DNA of 64,000 bases from VAZQ01 sp963739385. Its GTDB lineage: Bacteria > Pseudomonadota > Alphaproteobacteria > Rhizobiales > Xanthobacteraceae. Positions 43,339 through 52,170 of this stretch are shown here, piece after piece. The stretch is from contig CAVUAI010000058.1 in NCBI GenBank assembly GCA_963739385.1, positions 62,001 through 126,000 of the forward strand, given 5' to 3'. Every line of letters starts with the position of its first letter. The stretch's first letter is position 1. The notes below the pieces were generated by a model. That model was not told the origin of the DNA, did not search any database, and worked only from the letters and a program-made list of their open reading frames with translations. A program made the position numbers and the translations under genes.

Positions 43339-43935
43339 TCATGCTGCGACCTTCTTCTTGAATTTCTTTTCGCACTTGCGAATCAATTTCTCGGCTTCCT
43401 TCGGTCCGCGCCATCCGATGAACTTGAGCGTCTTGTCTTCCAGCTCGTCGGTCGCCTTGAAGAACGTCTGCAGTTCATCCTTGACCTCGGACGGCAGCTC
43501 GCGGACATCGTCAAGCTCGTCCTCGCGATGGGACTCGGTGGGCACCGCGAAGATGCGGTCGTTGCGGATGCGCTTGCCTTTGGACGCCTGCATGACTGCC
43601 AGCACGCCGATGGGCTTGCAGCGCAGGACCAGGCCCGGCGTGGTGGCGACGTCATGCAGGATCATCGCATCCAGCGGGTCGCCGTCTTCCGCCAGGGTCG
43701 ATGGCACGAATCCCCAGTCGTAGGGATAGGACAGGCCGAGCACGAGGGATTTCGACAGTACGAAAGTCGCAAGCTCGGGATCGAACTCGAGCTTGGCGCG
43801 CGCGCCGCGCGGGGTCTCCACGATCACATGCAGCAGGTTGCTGGCGGTCCAGGCTGGAATTCTCAGGAGATCCGGCATGCCAAAAAGCCCGGACCAATCA
43901 TCTGTGCCCAAGGCGGAGCCGGTTGCCGACGACAA
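43339..43935 (-). CDS. family I inorganic pyrophosphatase-like protein
   Basis: The 198-residue protein keeps the soluble family I core: IVETPRGARAKLEFD (Mg/PPi-binding strand), YPYDWGFVPSTLAEDGDPLD with D84, D86 and D89 of the DGDPLD metal site, and DRIFAVP. It would split pyrophosphate to phosphate. The Lys-rich end (IRKCEKKFKKKVAA) and the loose match outside the core suggest a divergent second enzyme rather than the main housekeeping Ppa. A start at Met 20 (MPDLLRIPAW) is possible. Confidence 0.85.
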   Translation of the reverse strand: MSSATGSALGTDDWSGLFGMPDLLRIPAWTASNLLHVIVETPRGARAKLEFDPELATFVLSKSLVLGLSYPYDWGFVPSTLAEDGDPLDAMILHDVATTPGLVLRCKPIGVLAVMQASKGKRIRNDRIFAVPTESHREDELDDVRELPSEVKDELQTFFKATDELEDKTLKFIGWRGPKEAEKLIRKCEKKFKKKVAA

Positions 43936-43976
43936 CAGGAACCAACGCGGGCCAGAATTCGGACGGGGAGGGTGGG

Positions 43977-44276
43977 CTAACCAGGGGCATGCTGCGCGCG
44001 TCCGATTGGGAAAGGCGATGCGGATTTGCGGGATCGGAGCGTCGCGCGCGACCGGCCGATCATCGGAAGGTCGGCCGGGACGAGATCGGCCTGCACGCGC
44101 CCAATCCGTTCGGCCTCGCTCGCCAGCTCAGCGGGGGTCATCACCCCGCTTTCATTGGCGAGCGTCAGCCACAGGCTTTGCAGCTTGAGCAGGATGTTTC
44201 TGCGCAGGGGATCGGGAGTCGCCTGAGCGGCGCGCTCGCAGTCCGCCGCCTTTTCCCACGGATCGATCGCGGCCAT
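43977..44276 (-). CDS. 99-residue small helical protein, unknown function
   Basis: From ATG 44276 the protein reads MAAIDPWEKAADCERAAQAT, then RRNILLKLQSLWLTLANESG and PAELASEAERIGRVQADLVP. The pattern (A-x-C-ERA, R-xx-L--L--LWx-LANE) is common in small Bradyrhizobium proteins of unknown role. An EcfG-like promoter 33 nt upstream (44333 down to 44309) supports this start over the longer frame. Confidence 0.6.
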   Translation of the reverse strand: MAAIDPWEKAADCERAAQATPDPLRRNILLKLQSLWLTLANESGVMTPAELASEAERIGRVQADLVPADLPMIGRSRATLRSRKSASPFPIGRAQHAPG

Positions 44277-44308
44277 GGCAAGCTTCCCAGATCGGCTCTG
44301 TTGCCAAT

Positions 44309-44333
44309 AACCCGGGAGATGGAACCCGGTTCC
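44309..44333 (-). promoter_or_regulatory. EcfG-like promoter for the 99-residue protein
   Basis: On the minus strand GGAAC (44333-44329), 17 nt, GTT (44311-44309), that is GGAAC-N16-GGTT, 33 nt before ATG 44276. Confidence 0.5.
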
Positions 44334-44409
44334 CGATGGATTCAAAAACATCCGTCGGCGCTCAAATCGCCCGCCGCGTCAATCGCCATGCGACCCGGAG
44401 TAGGCGCCC

Positions 44410-45330
44410 TCAAAACGGCAGCAGATCCCCGACCGGTCTCCGCGCCGAGGAAAATAGGTCAGCCCGCTTTCCGCTGTCGCGGCGACGAACGGCCGGCCTT
44501 CCTCGCCCCGCGGCGAGCGGGAGCCCGCGCCCGCTTGCGGCCGCCGCCGCCCCGCGCTCGGTCTCGACGCTTCGCCGCAGCGCGTCCATGAGATTGATGA
44601 CCTTCGCCGGCGCGCGCTCCTTCGGTGCTTCAATTTTTTCGCCCGCCTGCTTCTTCTTGAGGAGCTCCTTGAGCGCGTCCTCGTATTGGTCCTCGAACTT
44701 CTCCGGCTTGAAATGGCCTTTCTTGGTATCGACGATGTGCTGCGCCAGTTGCAGCATGTCCTTGGGCACCTTTTCGTCCGGAATGTCGTCGAAATAATCC
44801 TTCTCGTCCCGGACCTCGTAGGGGTAGCGCAGCGTGATGCCCAACAGGCCCTTGCCGCGCGCTTCCAGCGCGACCATGTGCTCGCGCGAGGTGAATACGA
44901 CCTTGGCGATGGCCACCATGCCCTCTTTGTTGATCGCCTCGCGGATTACCGCGAATGCCTGCTGGCCGACCTCGCCGTCGGGGACGATGTAGTAGGGGTT
45001 GTTGAGATAGAGCTCGTCGATCTCCTCCTTCGGCACGAACTCGTCGATCTCGATCGTGCGCCTGCTCTCGATCGCAATGGCCTCGAGCTCGTCCGGCTCG
45101 ATTTCCAGGTATTCGCCCTTGTTGACCTCGTAGCCCTTGACGATGTCGCCGGCCTCGACCTCGTCGCCGCTCTCGGCATCGACCTTGCGGTACCTGATGC
45201 GGTGGCCGGTGTTCTTGTTGATCTGATGGAAGCTGATCTTCTCGCGCTCGGAAGTCGCGGGAAACAGCGCGATCGGACACGAGACCAGCGAGAGCTTGAG
45301 ATAACCTTTCCAGTATGCGCGCGGGGCCAC
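44410..45330 (-). CDS. ku: Ku DNA end-binding protein (NHEJ)
   Basis: The 306-residue bacterial Ku starts at GTG 45330 (MAPRAYWKGYLKLSLVSCPI), the normal family opening; the longer frame upstream is not family-like. The central Ku bridge/barrel reads ISFHQINKNTGHRIRYRKVD, YEVNKGEYLEIEPDELEAIA, YYIVPDGEVGQQAFAVIREA, ending with the minimal C-terminal helix (LLKKKQAGEKIEAPKERAPA) and a basic, low-complexity tail. It forms a ring homodimer on broken DNA ends and recruits LigD. A ligase with a LigD-type ligase domain lies 7 kb away. A perfect EcfG-type promoter precedes it, so it is likely switched on in stress or stationary phase. Confidence 0.93.
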   Translation of the reverse strand: MAPRAYWKGYLKLSLVSCPIALFPATSEREKISFHQINKNTGHRIRYRKVDAESGDEVEAGDIVKGYEVNKGEYLEIEPDELEAIAIESRRTIEIDEFVPKEEIDELYLNNPYYIVPDGEVGQQAFAVIREAINKEGMVAIAKVVFTSREHMVALEARGKGLLGITLRYPYEVRDEKDYFDDIPDEKVPKDMLQLAQHIVDTKKGHFKPEKFEDQYEDALKELLKKKQAGEKIEAPKERAPAKVINLMDALRRSVETERGAAAAASGRGLPLAAGRGRPAVRRRDSGKRADLFSSARRPVGDLLPF

Positions 45331-45370
45331 GGGGCAAACTCCAATACGGTGGGGGCGGGGTCCGATCCTC

Positions 45371-45396
45371 AACGGCTATGGAAGGAACACCGTTCC
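45371..45396 (-). promoter_or_regulatory. perfect EcfG-type promoter for ku
   Basis: On the minus strand GGAAC (45396-45392), 17 nt, CGTT (45374-45371), an exact match to the rhizobial consensus, 41 nt before the GTG start. Confidence 0.7.
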
Positions 45397-45504
45397 GAGT
45401 TCGAGGGTGGAGGGCGCGCTCAAGAACGGCAGGTTTCCGATTTGTTCCTGCCGTGGACGCGCGCTAGAGTCCAAGTTTGAGCTGATTCGCCCTGAGGTTA
45501 CGCC

Positions 45505-45699
45505 ATGGCCGATGCCGCGCTGAAAAGAAAGCCGAAGCTGAAGACATTCCATGCAACGGTCCAGGTCACGCGCACCGAGCAATGGTACGTCGAGGCCGCG
45601 ACCGTCGAGGAGGCACGCGCGCTTCTGGCCGCGGGCCAGGGGCACCGCAGCAGCATCGGCGACTGTCTGCATTTCGAGATCGACCGTCTGGACGGTTGA
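45505..45699 (+). CDS. 64-residue small protein, unknown function
   Basis: From ATG 45505 (GAGG upstream) the protein reads MADAALKRKPKLKTFHATVQ, then VTRTEQWYVEAATVEEARAL and ends SIGDCLHFEIDRLDG. The strand-helix-strand layout (a VEAATVEEARALLA helix between two strands) resembles small single-domain proteins that modify or sense other proteins, but there is no firm family match. It diverges from ku. Confidence 0.6.
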   Translation: MADAALKRKPKLKTFHATVQVTRTEQWYVEAATVEEARALLAAGQGHRSSIGDCLHFEIDRLDG

Positions 45700-45878
45700 G
45701 GAGACGGCGACCTTGGGCAAGAGCAAAAGCCTGAGCGATCCCAGGCCACCACACTTCTGAACGGCGTCAATTCAACGCAGGAGCTGCTCCCGTCATGGGG
45801 GCGTCGCGCCGAAATGGCCCGCGGCAGCGGTCCTCGACTAATTGGCGGTCGGTGGGCTGAGGACGGTCCGCCGCGCTC

Positions 45879-45903
45879 GGAACTTTCTCGCAACGGGCGC
45901 GTT
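45879..45903 (+). promoter_or_regulatory. perfect EcfG-type promoter upstream of the hybrid kinase
   Basis: GGAAC (45879-45883), 16 nt, CGTT (45900-45903). It lies about 260 nt before the kinase start. A second, weaker GGAAC ... GTT pair (46044 to about 46067) lies closer. The 45700-46163 gap otherwise holds no clear gene; a 13-codon frame at 45981 is the only candidate. Confidence 0.6.
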
Positions 45904-46163
45904 TCCCGCTGCTGCGGGGACTTCCGGCAGGGTCATCCCGCCCTTCGTTACACGCCAAGTCCGCGCGGAGGGGGTAGCCGATGCAAATTCCCCTTCCACC
46001 ACGTCGGCAAGGTCGGCTGATGATTTATCAACTCACACAGCGCGGAACACCGGTCCCGGGCACAGTTGGAGGGCCTGCTTGTCCCGTGAATGCCCATGAG
46101 TGATATCGGCCAGGGTTGCCGCCCCATTGACGCCCGGGGATCGTGAGTTCCGCATAACCACAG

Positions 46164-49100
46164 ATGAAGACCGCGCCGTCCACCTCCGCCAACCTCGTCA
46201 ACGTCCACGGCACCGAGCTGTTGGCCGGCGACACGCGTGAACGCTATCGGCAGAAGCTTGCGCGCATCACGCTCGACTCCATGGTCCAGTTCGTGGGCCT
46301 GCTGGACGCCAAGGGCACGGTGCTGGAAATCAATCAGGTCGCGCTCGACGCCGTGGGGATCAAGCTCTCCGACGTCGAGGGCAAGCCGTTCTGGACGACC
46401 TTCTGGTGGCAGGTTTCGGAGGAGATCAACGCGACACTGAGAGAGTCGATCCGGCGCGCCGCGCAAGGCGAATTCGTTCGCTGGGATACCGAGATCTACG
46501 GACGCGCCGGCGGCAAGGAGACGATCATCATCGACGCTTCGCTCATGCCGGTGACGGATGAGCAGGGCAACGTCGTGTTCATCACCGCCGAGGGACGCGA
46601 CATCACCGAGAAGAAGGCGCACGAGCGCGAGATTGCGCGCCAGCGCGAGGAGCTGGCGAAACTCGACGAGTTGAAGACGCAATTCTTCGCCAATATCAGC
46701 CATGAGTTCCGCACGCCCCTGACGCTGATGCTCGGCCCGCTCGAGGATGCCTCAGCCGATGGCGATGAACCTCTCGGCGCGCGCCAGCGCGAGCGGATCA
46801 CGATGGTCCAGCGCAATGGCCTGCGCCTGCAAAAGCTGGTCAATGCGCTGCTCGACTTCTCCCGGGTCGAGGCTGGCAGGATCCAGGCGGTGTACCAACC
46901 GACCGATCTCGCGTCGCTGACCCACGACCTCGCGAGCAGCTTCCGCTCGGCCTGCGAGAAGGCAGGCCTGACGCTGACAATCGATACGCCGCCGCTGCCC
47001 GAGCCGGTCTATGTCGATCACGAGATGTGGGAGAAGATCGTCCTCAACCTCGTCTCGAACGCGTTCAAGTTCACGCTCGACGGCGGCATAAGGATCGAGC
47101 TGTCCGCGGAGGACGGACACGCGGTGTTGCGGGTGAGCGACACCGGCACCGGTATCCCCGAGTCCGAGGTGTCGCGGATCTTCGACCGCTTCCACCGCGT
47201 GGAGGGCGCCCGCGGGCGTACCTATGAAGGCACCGGCATCGGCCTTGCGCTGGCCAAGCAGCTCATCGAGTTGCACAAGGGCACGGTGGCGGTCGACAGC
47301 ACCTTCGGCAAAGGCACCACCCTCATCGTCCGCGTGCCGTTCGGCCACGCGCATCTTCCACAGGACCGGCTCGAGGCCGCCCGCACCCAGGCGTCGACGG
47401 CGACGCGGGCTGAAGCGTTTGTCAGCGAAGCGTTGCGCTGGCTTCCGGACGGCATGATCGTGGAGGAGCTGGACCCGCTTCCCGCGCCAGAACAACCGAG
47501 CGGCGCGCGCGCCCGCGTTCTGCTCGCCGACGACAATGCCGATATGCGCGACTATCTCGCCCGGCTGCTCGGCGTCAGCTATGAGGTCACGACCGCCGCC
47601 GACGGCGAGGAGGCGCTGGCCGCAGCCCGGCGCATGCGGCCCGACCTGATCCTCACCGACGTCATGATGCCCCGGCTCGACGGCTTCGGGCTGCTGCAGA
47701 AGCTGCGAAGCGATGGCGAGCTGCGCAGCGTACCGGTGATCGTGCTGTCGGCGCGCGCAGGCGAGGAAGCCAAGGTCGAAGGCTTGCAGGCGGGGGCGGA
47801 CGACTATCTCATCAAGCCGTTCAGTGCCCGCGAGTTGCTGGCGCGCGTCGGCGCCAACATCGAGCTGGCGCGGACGCGCTCGCACAGCGCGCGGCTGTTG
47901 CGCGAGGAAGCGCAGACCCTCGACATTCTGAACAGGGTTGGCACGGCGGTCGCCGCCGAAATCGACCTGGAACGCGCGGTCCAGATAGTGACCGATGCCG
48001 CCACCGAGGTTTCCGGCGCCGCGTTCGGCTCGTTCTTCTACAACGTCCTCGATGAGAAGGGGGAGGCCTACACCCTCTATACGTTGTCGGGAGCTCCGCG
48101 CGAGGCCTTCGCCAAATTTCCGATGCCGCGCAACACGGCCGTCTTCGGACCGACCTTCACGGGCGAAGGTATCGTCCGCAGCGACGACATCACGGCCGAT
48201 CCCCGCTACGGCAAGAATTCGCCCCATCGCGGCATGCCGCAAGGACATCTCCCGGTGCGAAGCTATCTGGCCGCTCCGGTGGTGGCGCCGTCGGGCGAGG
48301 TGCTGGGCGGGCTGTTCTTTGGGCACCCGGACATCGGGGTATTCAGCGAGCGAGATGAGCGCATTGTTGCGGCTATCGCCGTGCAAGCCGGCATCGCCAT
48401 CGACAAGGCCAGGCTCTACCGTGCCGCCCAGGATGAAATCGAACGACGCAAACGGATCGAGGCTACGCTGCGCATAGGCGAAGAGGCATTGGAGGCCAAG
48501 GTCGCCGAGCGCACCGCCCAGCTGGCGGCGAGCAATGCGCGATTGATCGCGGAAGCCGAGGAGCGCGAAAAGGCGGAAGGCCGCTTCGGTCTCCTGGTCG
48601 CGGGCGTCGTCGACTACGCACTCTATATGCTGGACCCGAACGGCGTGATCACGAGCTGGAATCCCGGTGCCGAGCGCCTCAAGGGATATGGCACCAGCGA
48701 GATCATCGGCTCCCATTACAGCCGTTTCTTCAGCGAAGACGATCGCGCCGCGAATCTGCCCGGACGGGCGCTGGAGACCGCGGCCAGGGTGGGAAAATTC
48801 GAGGCCGAGGGCTGGCGTGTGCGCAAGGACGGCTCGCGCTTCTGGGCAAACGTCGTGCTCGACGCCATTCGCAGCCAGGATGGCCGCCTTCTCGGCTTTG
48901 CCAAGATCACCCGGGATATCACCGAACGCCGCGAGGCCATGCTCGCCCTGCAGCGGACGCAGGAACAGCTTGCGCAGGCCCAGAAGATGGAAGGCATCGG
49001 TCAACTGACCGGCGGCGTCGCGCACGACTTCAACAACCTGCTCACCATCATCATCGGCAACATCGAGACGCTGCAGCGCGTCCTGCAGGGTCCCACAGTC

Positions 49101-50528
49101 GACGCTCCCCGGCTGCTCAAATCGGCGGAGAACGCCATGCGCGGAGCGCAGCGCGCGGCCGCCCTGACCCAGCGGCTTCTGGCATTCTCTCGTCAACAGC
49201 CGCTCGATCCCAAGGTGCTGGAGGTCAGCAAGCTGGTTGCCGGCCTGTCAGACCTGCTGCGGCGCGCGCTCGGTGAGGAGATCGAGATCGAGACGATCCT
49301 GGCGCGCGCGCTGTGGAACGTGCACATCGATCCGAACCAGCTGGAAGTCGCGATTCTCAATCTCGCGGTCAATGCGCGCGATGCCATGCCCGATGGCGGG
49401 AAGGTCACGATCGAGACCGCCAACGCCTACGTCGACGAGAGCGACGCCGCTGGCCCGGCGGACGTGCCGACCGGAGAGTATGTCGTGATTGGCATCAAGG
49501 ACACCGGCTCCGGCATGTCCCGGGAGGTCGCGGAACGGGCGTTCGAGCCTTTCTTCACGACCAAGGAGCTGGGGCAGGGCACCGGGCTCGGCCTTTCCCA
49601 GGTCTATGGCTTCGTGAGGCAATCGGGCGGACACGTCAGGATCGATACCGAGATCGGACGCGGCACCACGGTCAGTATCTACCTTCCGCGGCTGCTCGCC
49701 GCGGAAGAGGTCGCGGCCGCGCCCGAGGCCGCCCTGCCGCCGGCGCGCAGCCGCGGCTCCGAGACGATCCTGGTGGTCGAGGACGACCATGACGTGCGCG
49801 TGCACACCAGGGGAATACTGCACGAGCTTGGCTACCTTACGCTCGAAGCTGGCACGGGCGAGGCGGCGCTGCAGATGTTGCACGCACACCCTGAAATCCG
49901 ATTGTTGCTTACGGATGTCGGCCTGCCCGGCGGGATGAACGGCCGGCAGCTCGCCGACGAGGCGCGCCGCCACCGGCAAGGTCTCAGGGTCCTCATGGCC
50001 ACCGGCTATTCCCGCGACGCGATCGTGCGTGACGGCCGGCTGGCGCCGGGCGTGCATCTGATCACCAAGCCTTTCAGCTATGCCGGGCTGGCGTCCAAGC
50101 TGCGGGACATTCTCGAGCAGTCGTCGAGGCCCCCACGCGTCCTCCTGGTCGAGGATGAAATGCTGATCCAGCTCACCACGATCGATCAGCTTGAAGAGCT
50201 CGGATTCGAGAGCGAGACCGCGGGCTCGGCGACCGAAGCCCTGAACAAGCTCAAGCACGTGGATGGGGACGTCGACGCTGCCATCGTCGACGTCGGCCTG
50301 CCGGACTGGAAGGGCGACGTCCTGGTCACGGAGATACGGGCGATGTACCCGGCCATGCCGATCGTCATTGCAAGCGGGTACGGCGAAGACACGCTACGGG
50401 TCCTGTTCAGGAACGATGCGCACATCGCCTTCCTGACCAAACCGTACAGTGCCGAACAATTGCGCACGGCGCTGGGATCGCTGGATGTGGAGTCCGCGCC
50501 TAAGGGACTTCGTCAAACTCCGGAATAG
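46164..50528 (+). CDS. double-kinase hybrid sensor histidine kinase with three receiver domains
   Basis: The protein has 1454 residues and no membrane segment, so it is a cytoplasmic sensor. Order: PAS (about 30-150); HisKA with H180 in NISHEFRTPLTLMLG plus HATPase (VLNLVSNAFKFTLDGG, to about 395); receiver 1 (D456, D457; phospho-Asp D499 in LILTDVMMPRLDG); GAF (about 590-760); coiled coil; PAS (about 810-925); second HisKA with H954 in GGVAHDFNNLLTIIIG plus HATPase; receiver 2 (E1206, D1207, D1208; D1251); receiver 3 (E1330, D1331; D1376 in AIVDVGLPDWKG). Two complete kinases of different HisKA types in one chain are unusual. Neighbours and promoter point to a stress or redox signal; ligand and target are unknown. 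Confidence 0.9.
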   Translation: MKTAPSTSANLVNVHGTELLAGDTRERYRQKLARITLDSMVQFVGLLDAKGTVLEINQVALDAVGIKLSDVEGKPFWTTFWWQVSEEINATLRESIRRAAQGEFVRWDTEIYGRAGGKETIIIDASLMPVTDEQGNVVFITAEGRDITEKKAHEREIARQREELAKLDELKTQFFANISHEFRTPLTLMLGPLEDASADGDEPLGARQRERITMVQRNGLRLQKLVNALLDFSRVEAGRIQAVYQPTDLASLTHDLASSFRSACEKAGLTLTIDTPPLPEPVYVDHEMWEKIVLNLVSNAFKFTLDGGIRIELSAEDGHAVLRVSDTGTGIPESEVSRIFDRFHRVEGARGRTYEGTGIGLALAKQLIELHKGTVAVDSTFGKGTTLIVRVPFGHAHLPQDRLEAARTQASTATRAEAFVSEALRWLPDGMIVEELDPLPAPEQPSGARARVLLADDNADMRDYLARLLGVSYEVTTAADGEEALAAARRMRPDLILTDVMMPRLDGFGLLQKLRSDGELRSVPVIVLSARAGEEAKVEGLQAGADDYLIKPFSARELLARVGANIELARTRSHSARLLREEAQTLDILNRVGTAVAAEIDLERAVQIVTDAATEVSGAAFGSFFYNVLDEKGEAYTLYTLSGAPREAFAKFPMPRNTAVFGPTFTGEGIVRSDDITADPRYGKNSPHRGMPQGHLPVRSYLAAPVVAPSGEVLGGLFFGHPDIGVFSERDERIVAAIAVQAGIAIDKARLYRAAQDEIERRKRIEATLRIGEEALEAKVAERTAQLAASNARLIAEAEEREKAEGRFGLLVAGVVDYALYMLDPNGVITSWNPGAERLKGYGTSEIIGSHYSRFFSEDDRAANLPGRALETAARVGKFEAEGWRVRKDGSRFWANVVLDAIRSQDGRLLGFAKITRDITERREAMLALQRTQEQLAQAQKMEGIGQLTGGVAHDFNNLLTIIIGNIETLQRVLQGPTVDAPRLLKSAENAMRGAQRAAALTQRLLAFSRQQPLDPKVLEVSKLVAGLSDLLRRALGEEIEIETILARALWNVHIDPNQLEVAILNLAVNARDAMPDGGKVTIETANAYVDESDAAGPADVPTGEYVVIGIKDTGSGMSREVAERAFEPFFTTKELGQGTGLGLSQVYGFVRQSGGHVRIDTEIGRGTTVSIYLPRLLAAEEVAAAPEAALPPARSRGSETILVVEDDHDVRVHTRGILHELGYLTLEAGTGEAALQMLHAHPEIRLLLTDVGLPGGMNGRQLADEARRHRQGLRVLMATGYSRDAIVRDGRLAPGVHLITKPFSYAGLASKLRDILEQSSRPPRVLLVEDEMLIQLTTIDQLEELGFESETAGSATEALNKLKHVDGDVDAAIVDVGLPDWKGDVLVTEIRAMYPAMPIVIASGYGEDTLRVLFRNDAHIAFLTKPYSAEQLRTALGSLDVESAPKGLRQTPE

Positions 50529-50555
50529 TTGTCTCCGCCGCAAGCGCAAGGAAAA

Positions 50556-50590
50556 CCCCGCCAGGTAGGGGGTGACCTGGCGGGGCTATT
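50556..50590 (+). terminator. intrinsic terminator of the hybrid kinase gene
   Basis: CCCCGCCAGGT and ACCTGGCGGGG form a perfect 11-bp stem around AGGGGGTG, followed by CTATTTC, 27 nt past the stop. Confidence 0.75.
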
Positions 50591-50809
50591 TCGGACCCGA
50601 TTGTTAGGCTGAAGAGTGAGCCGGGTCCATCGAACCAACGCAACCGGCGGCCCCGGGTTCCGCCGCCGCGGCAGAGCCGACATCACGCAGGGAGCGCGGA
50701 GCGGGGCAGCTGCTCCCGGACCGCTTGCGGCCACTTCGGCGGCTTCGCTCTGTCCGATATCCGGCAGACGCGCATTTACCGCGGGATTTCGCCGCGTGTC
50801 AGCAAACGC

Positions 50810-50834
50810 GGAACAATGCGTGCTCCGAATGTTT
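50810..50834 (+). promoter_or_regulatory. EcfG-like promoter (short spacer) before the second DUF892 gene
   Basis: GGAAC (50810-50814), 16 nt, GTTT (50831-50834). The spacer to the GTT is one or two bases shorter than the consensus. It lies about 136 nt before the start codon; the 50529-50969 gap holds no gene. Confidence 0.4.
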
Positions 50835-50969
50835 GATGGTGCGGGAGAGCTCCTGCGACGGAGCGACTTTCAACACGACGGAGATGGCCGACAAATGACG
50901 ACCCCCTACGGAAACCCGCCATGTTCGGGAGGGTTTCGTCCGTTCACCAAGTCAACGATGGAGGCCCCA

Positions 50970-51467
50970 GTGGCAAAAACGAAGACGCTGCAAGACCTGT
51001 TTCACGATACGCTCAAGGACATCTACTTTGCCGAGAAGAAGATCCTGACGGCCCTGCCGAAAATGGCGAAGGCCGCGAACTCCGACGCGCTGCGGGCTGC
51101 GTTCGAGAAGCACGAGGGCGAAACCGAGGGACAGGTGAAACGCCTCGAACAGGTATTCGAGATTCTGGGCGAAGCCCCGAAGGGCAAGACCTGCGATGCG
51201 ATTATGGGGATCATCGAGGAGGGGCAGGAAATCATGAAGGAATACAAGGGCACGCCCGCGCTCGATGCGGGCTTGCTGGCGGCCGCCCAGGCGGTCGAGC
51301 ACTACGAGATCTCCCGTTACGGCACCCTCAAGACCTGGGCGGGCGAATTGGGGATGGACAGGGCGGTCAAGCTGTTGGACGCGACGCTGGCCGAAGAGAA
51401 GAAGACGGACCAGGCCTTGACGCAACTGGCCGAGAGCGTCGTCAACCAGGAGGCTGAGGCGGCCTGA
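50970..51467 (+). CDS. DUF892 (YciF-type) ferritin-like protein, copy 2
   Basis: The 165-residue product starts at GTG 50970, chosen because GGAGG sits exactly 5 nt before it; ATG 50958 overlaps that ribosome site. Family blocks are TLQDLFHDTLKDIYFAEKKI, GQVKRLEQVFEILGEAPKGK, CDAIMGIIEEGQEIMKEYKG, and AAQAVEHYEISRYGTLKTWA. The order and spacing match copy 1 at 42.4 kb throughout, so the two are paralogues. It should form a four-helix ferritin-like bundle, probably metal-binding. Followed by a strong terminator. Confidence 0.88.
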   Translation: MAKTKTLQDLFHDTLKDIYFAEKKILTALPKMAKAANSDALRAAFEKHEGETEGQVKRLEQVFEILGEAPKGKTCDAIMGIIEEGQEIMKEYKGTPALDAGLLAAAQAVEHYEISRYGTLKTWAGELGMDRAVKLLDATLAEEKKTDQALTQLAESVVNQEAEAA

Positions 51468-51555
51468 ACTTTCGCCGCAATCGGCTCAGCACGTCATCCG
51501 CCGCCATTGGCGCGGCATACGCATGCGGTTGCTGAGTCATCAAATCCCTCCCTCC

Positions 51556-51586
51556 GGCCCCGCGTTGCGCGGGGCCTTTTTTCTTT
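51556..51586. terminator. strong terminator between converging genes
   Basis: GGCCCCGCG, loop TTG, CGCGGGGCC, then TTTTTTCTTT. It serves the DUF892 gene ending at 51467; the minus-strand gene converging here ends at 51606. Confidence 0.8.
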
Positions 51587-51605
51587 GCGTCCGCGCGATC
51601 ATGCT

Positions 51606-52034
51606 TCAGGGGGCGCGCAGCTTGACGCACAGCGGGGCGTCGGGGCGCTGGCCGCACCAGTCGACCAGCGCGGCCTCGACTTCAGCGCGCGTGATGCCGC
51701 GCGGATTGGGCTCGATCTCGGCAAGCGCGTCGGGCGGCGGCGCGGCTGGGCCCGGCGCGGGCGGCGTGGCCGGCACTACGCGCAGGCCCGGCAGAACGAG
51801 CGGTACCACGGCCGTCAGAATGCCGGCCGCGATGTCTTCTCCGGACGGGCGGGTACTCCCGTGATACTGCACGGCGACGGCCCCGCGCGGGACATGGCGC
51901 GGCAGGTATCGGCCCGGTCCGGGCGGCCCATGGCGCAACCAGCCGGGGCCGACCACCCGATATTCGCCCGCCCGCGCCTCGAACGCCCCACCGGCAGCGA
52001 TGCAGGCCGCGAGCACCAGTGAAGCCGACTTCAT
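51606..52034 (-). CDS. 142-residue exported Pro-rich protein, unknown function
   Basis: A signal peptide (MKSASLVLAACIAAGGAFEA then RAGE) is followed by a Gly/Pro/Arg-rich part (YRVVGPGWLRHGPPGPGRYL), a hydrophobic stretch (IAAGILTAVVPLVLPGLRVV), a Pro/Ala hinge, and a compact C-terminal helix with two cysteines (ALVDWCGQRPDAPLCVKL). Likely periplasmic or outer-surface. A cysteine inside the signal (LAACIAAG) is a poor lipobox. The family is not recognised. Confidence 0.65.
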   Translation of the reverse strand: MKSASLVLAACIAAGGAFEARAGEYRVVGPGWLRHGPPGPGRYLPRHVPRGAVAVQYHGSTRPSGEDIAAGILTAVVPLVLPGLRVVPATPPAPGPAAPPPDALAEIEPNPRGITRAEVEAALVDWCGQRPDAPLCVKLRAP

Positions 52035-52170
52035 GGCGAGCTCCTCCGCTCTCCAGATAGTCCGTGTGCCCTGAAGCGGCGATGAACGATGCGTTCAGCA
52101 GGCCGGGCGCTTAGCCGGGCACATGCCATGGCGCACGGTCCACTCGCATGTCCTCACCGAGACCGTCCGT

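Noticed and set aside
46752..49196. 814-codon minus-strand open frame inside the hybrid kinase
   Set aside because: It is an antisense shadow; the plus strand shows intact HisKA, HATPase, GAF, PAS and receiver motifs over the same bases.
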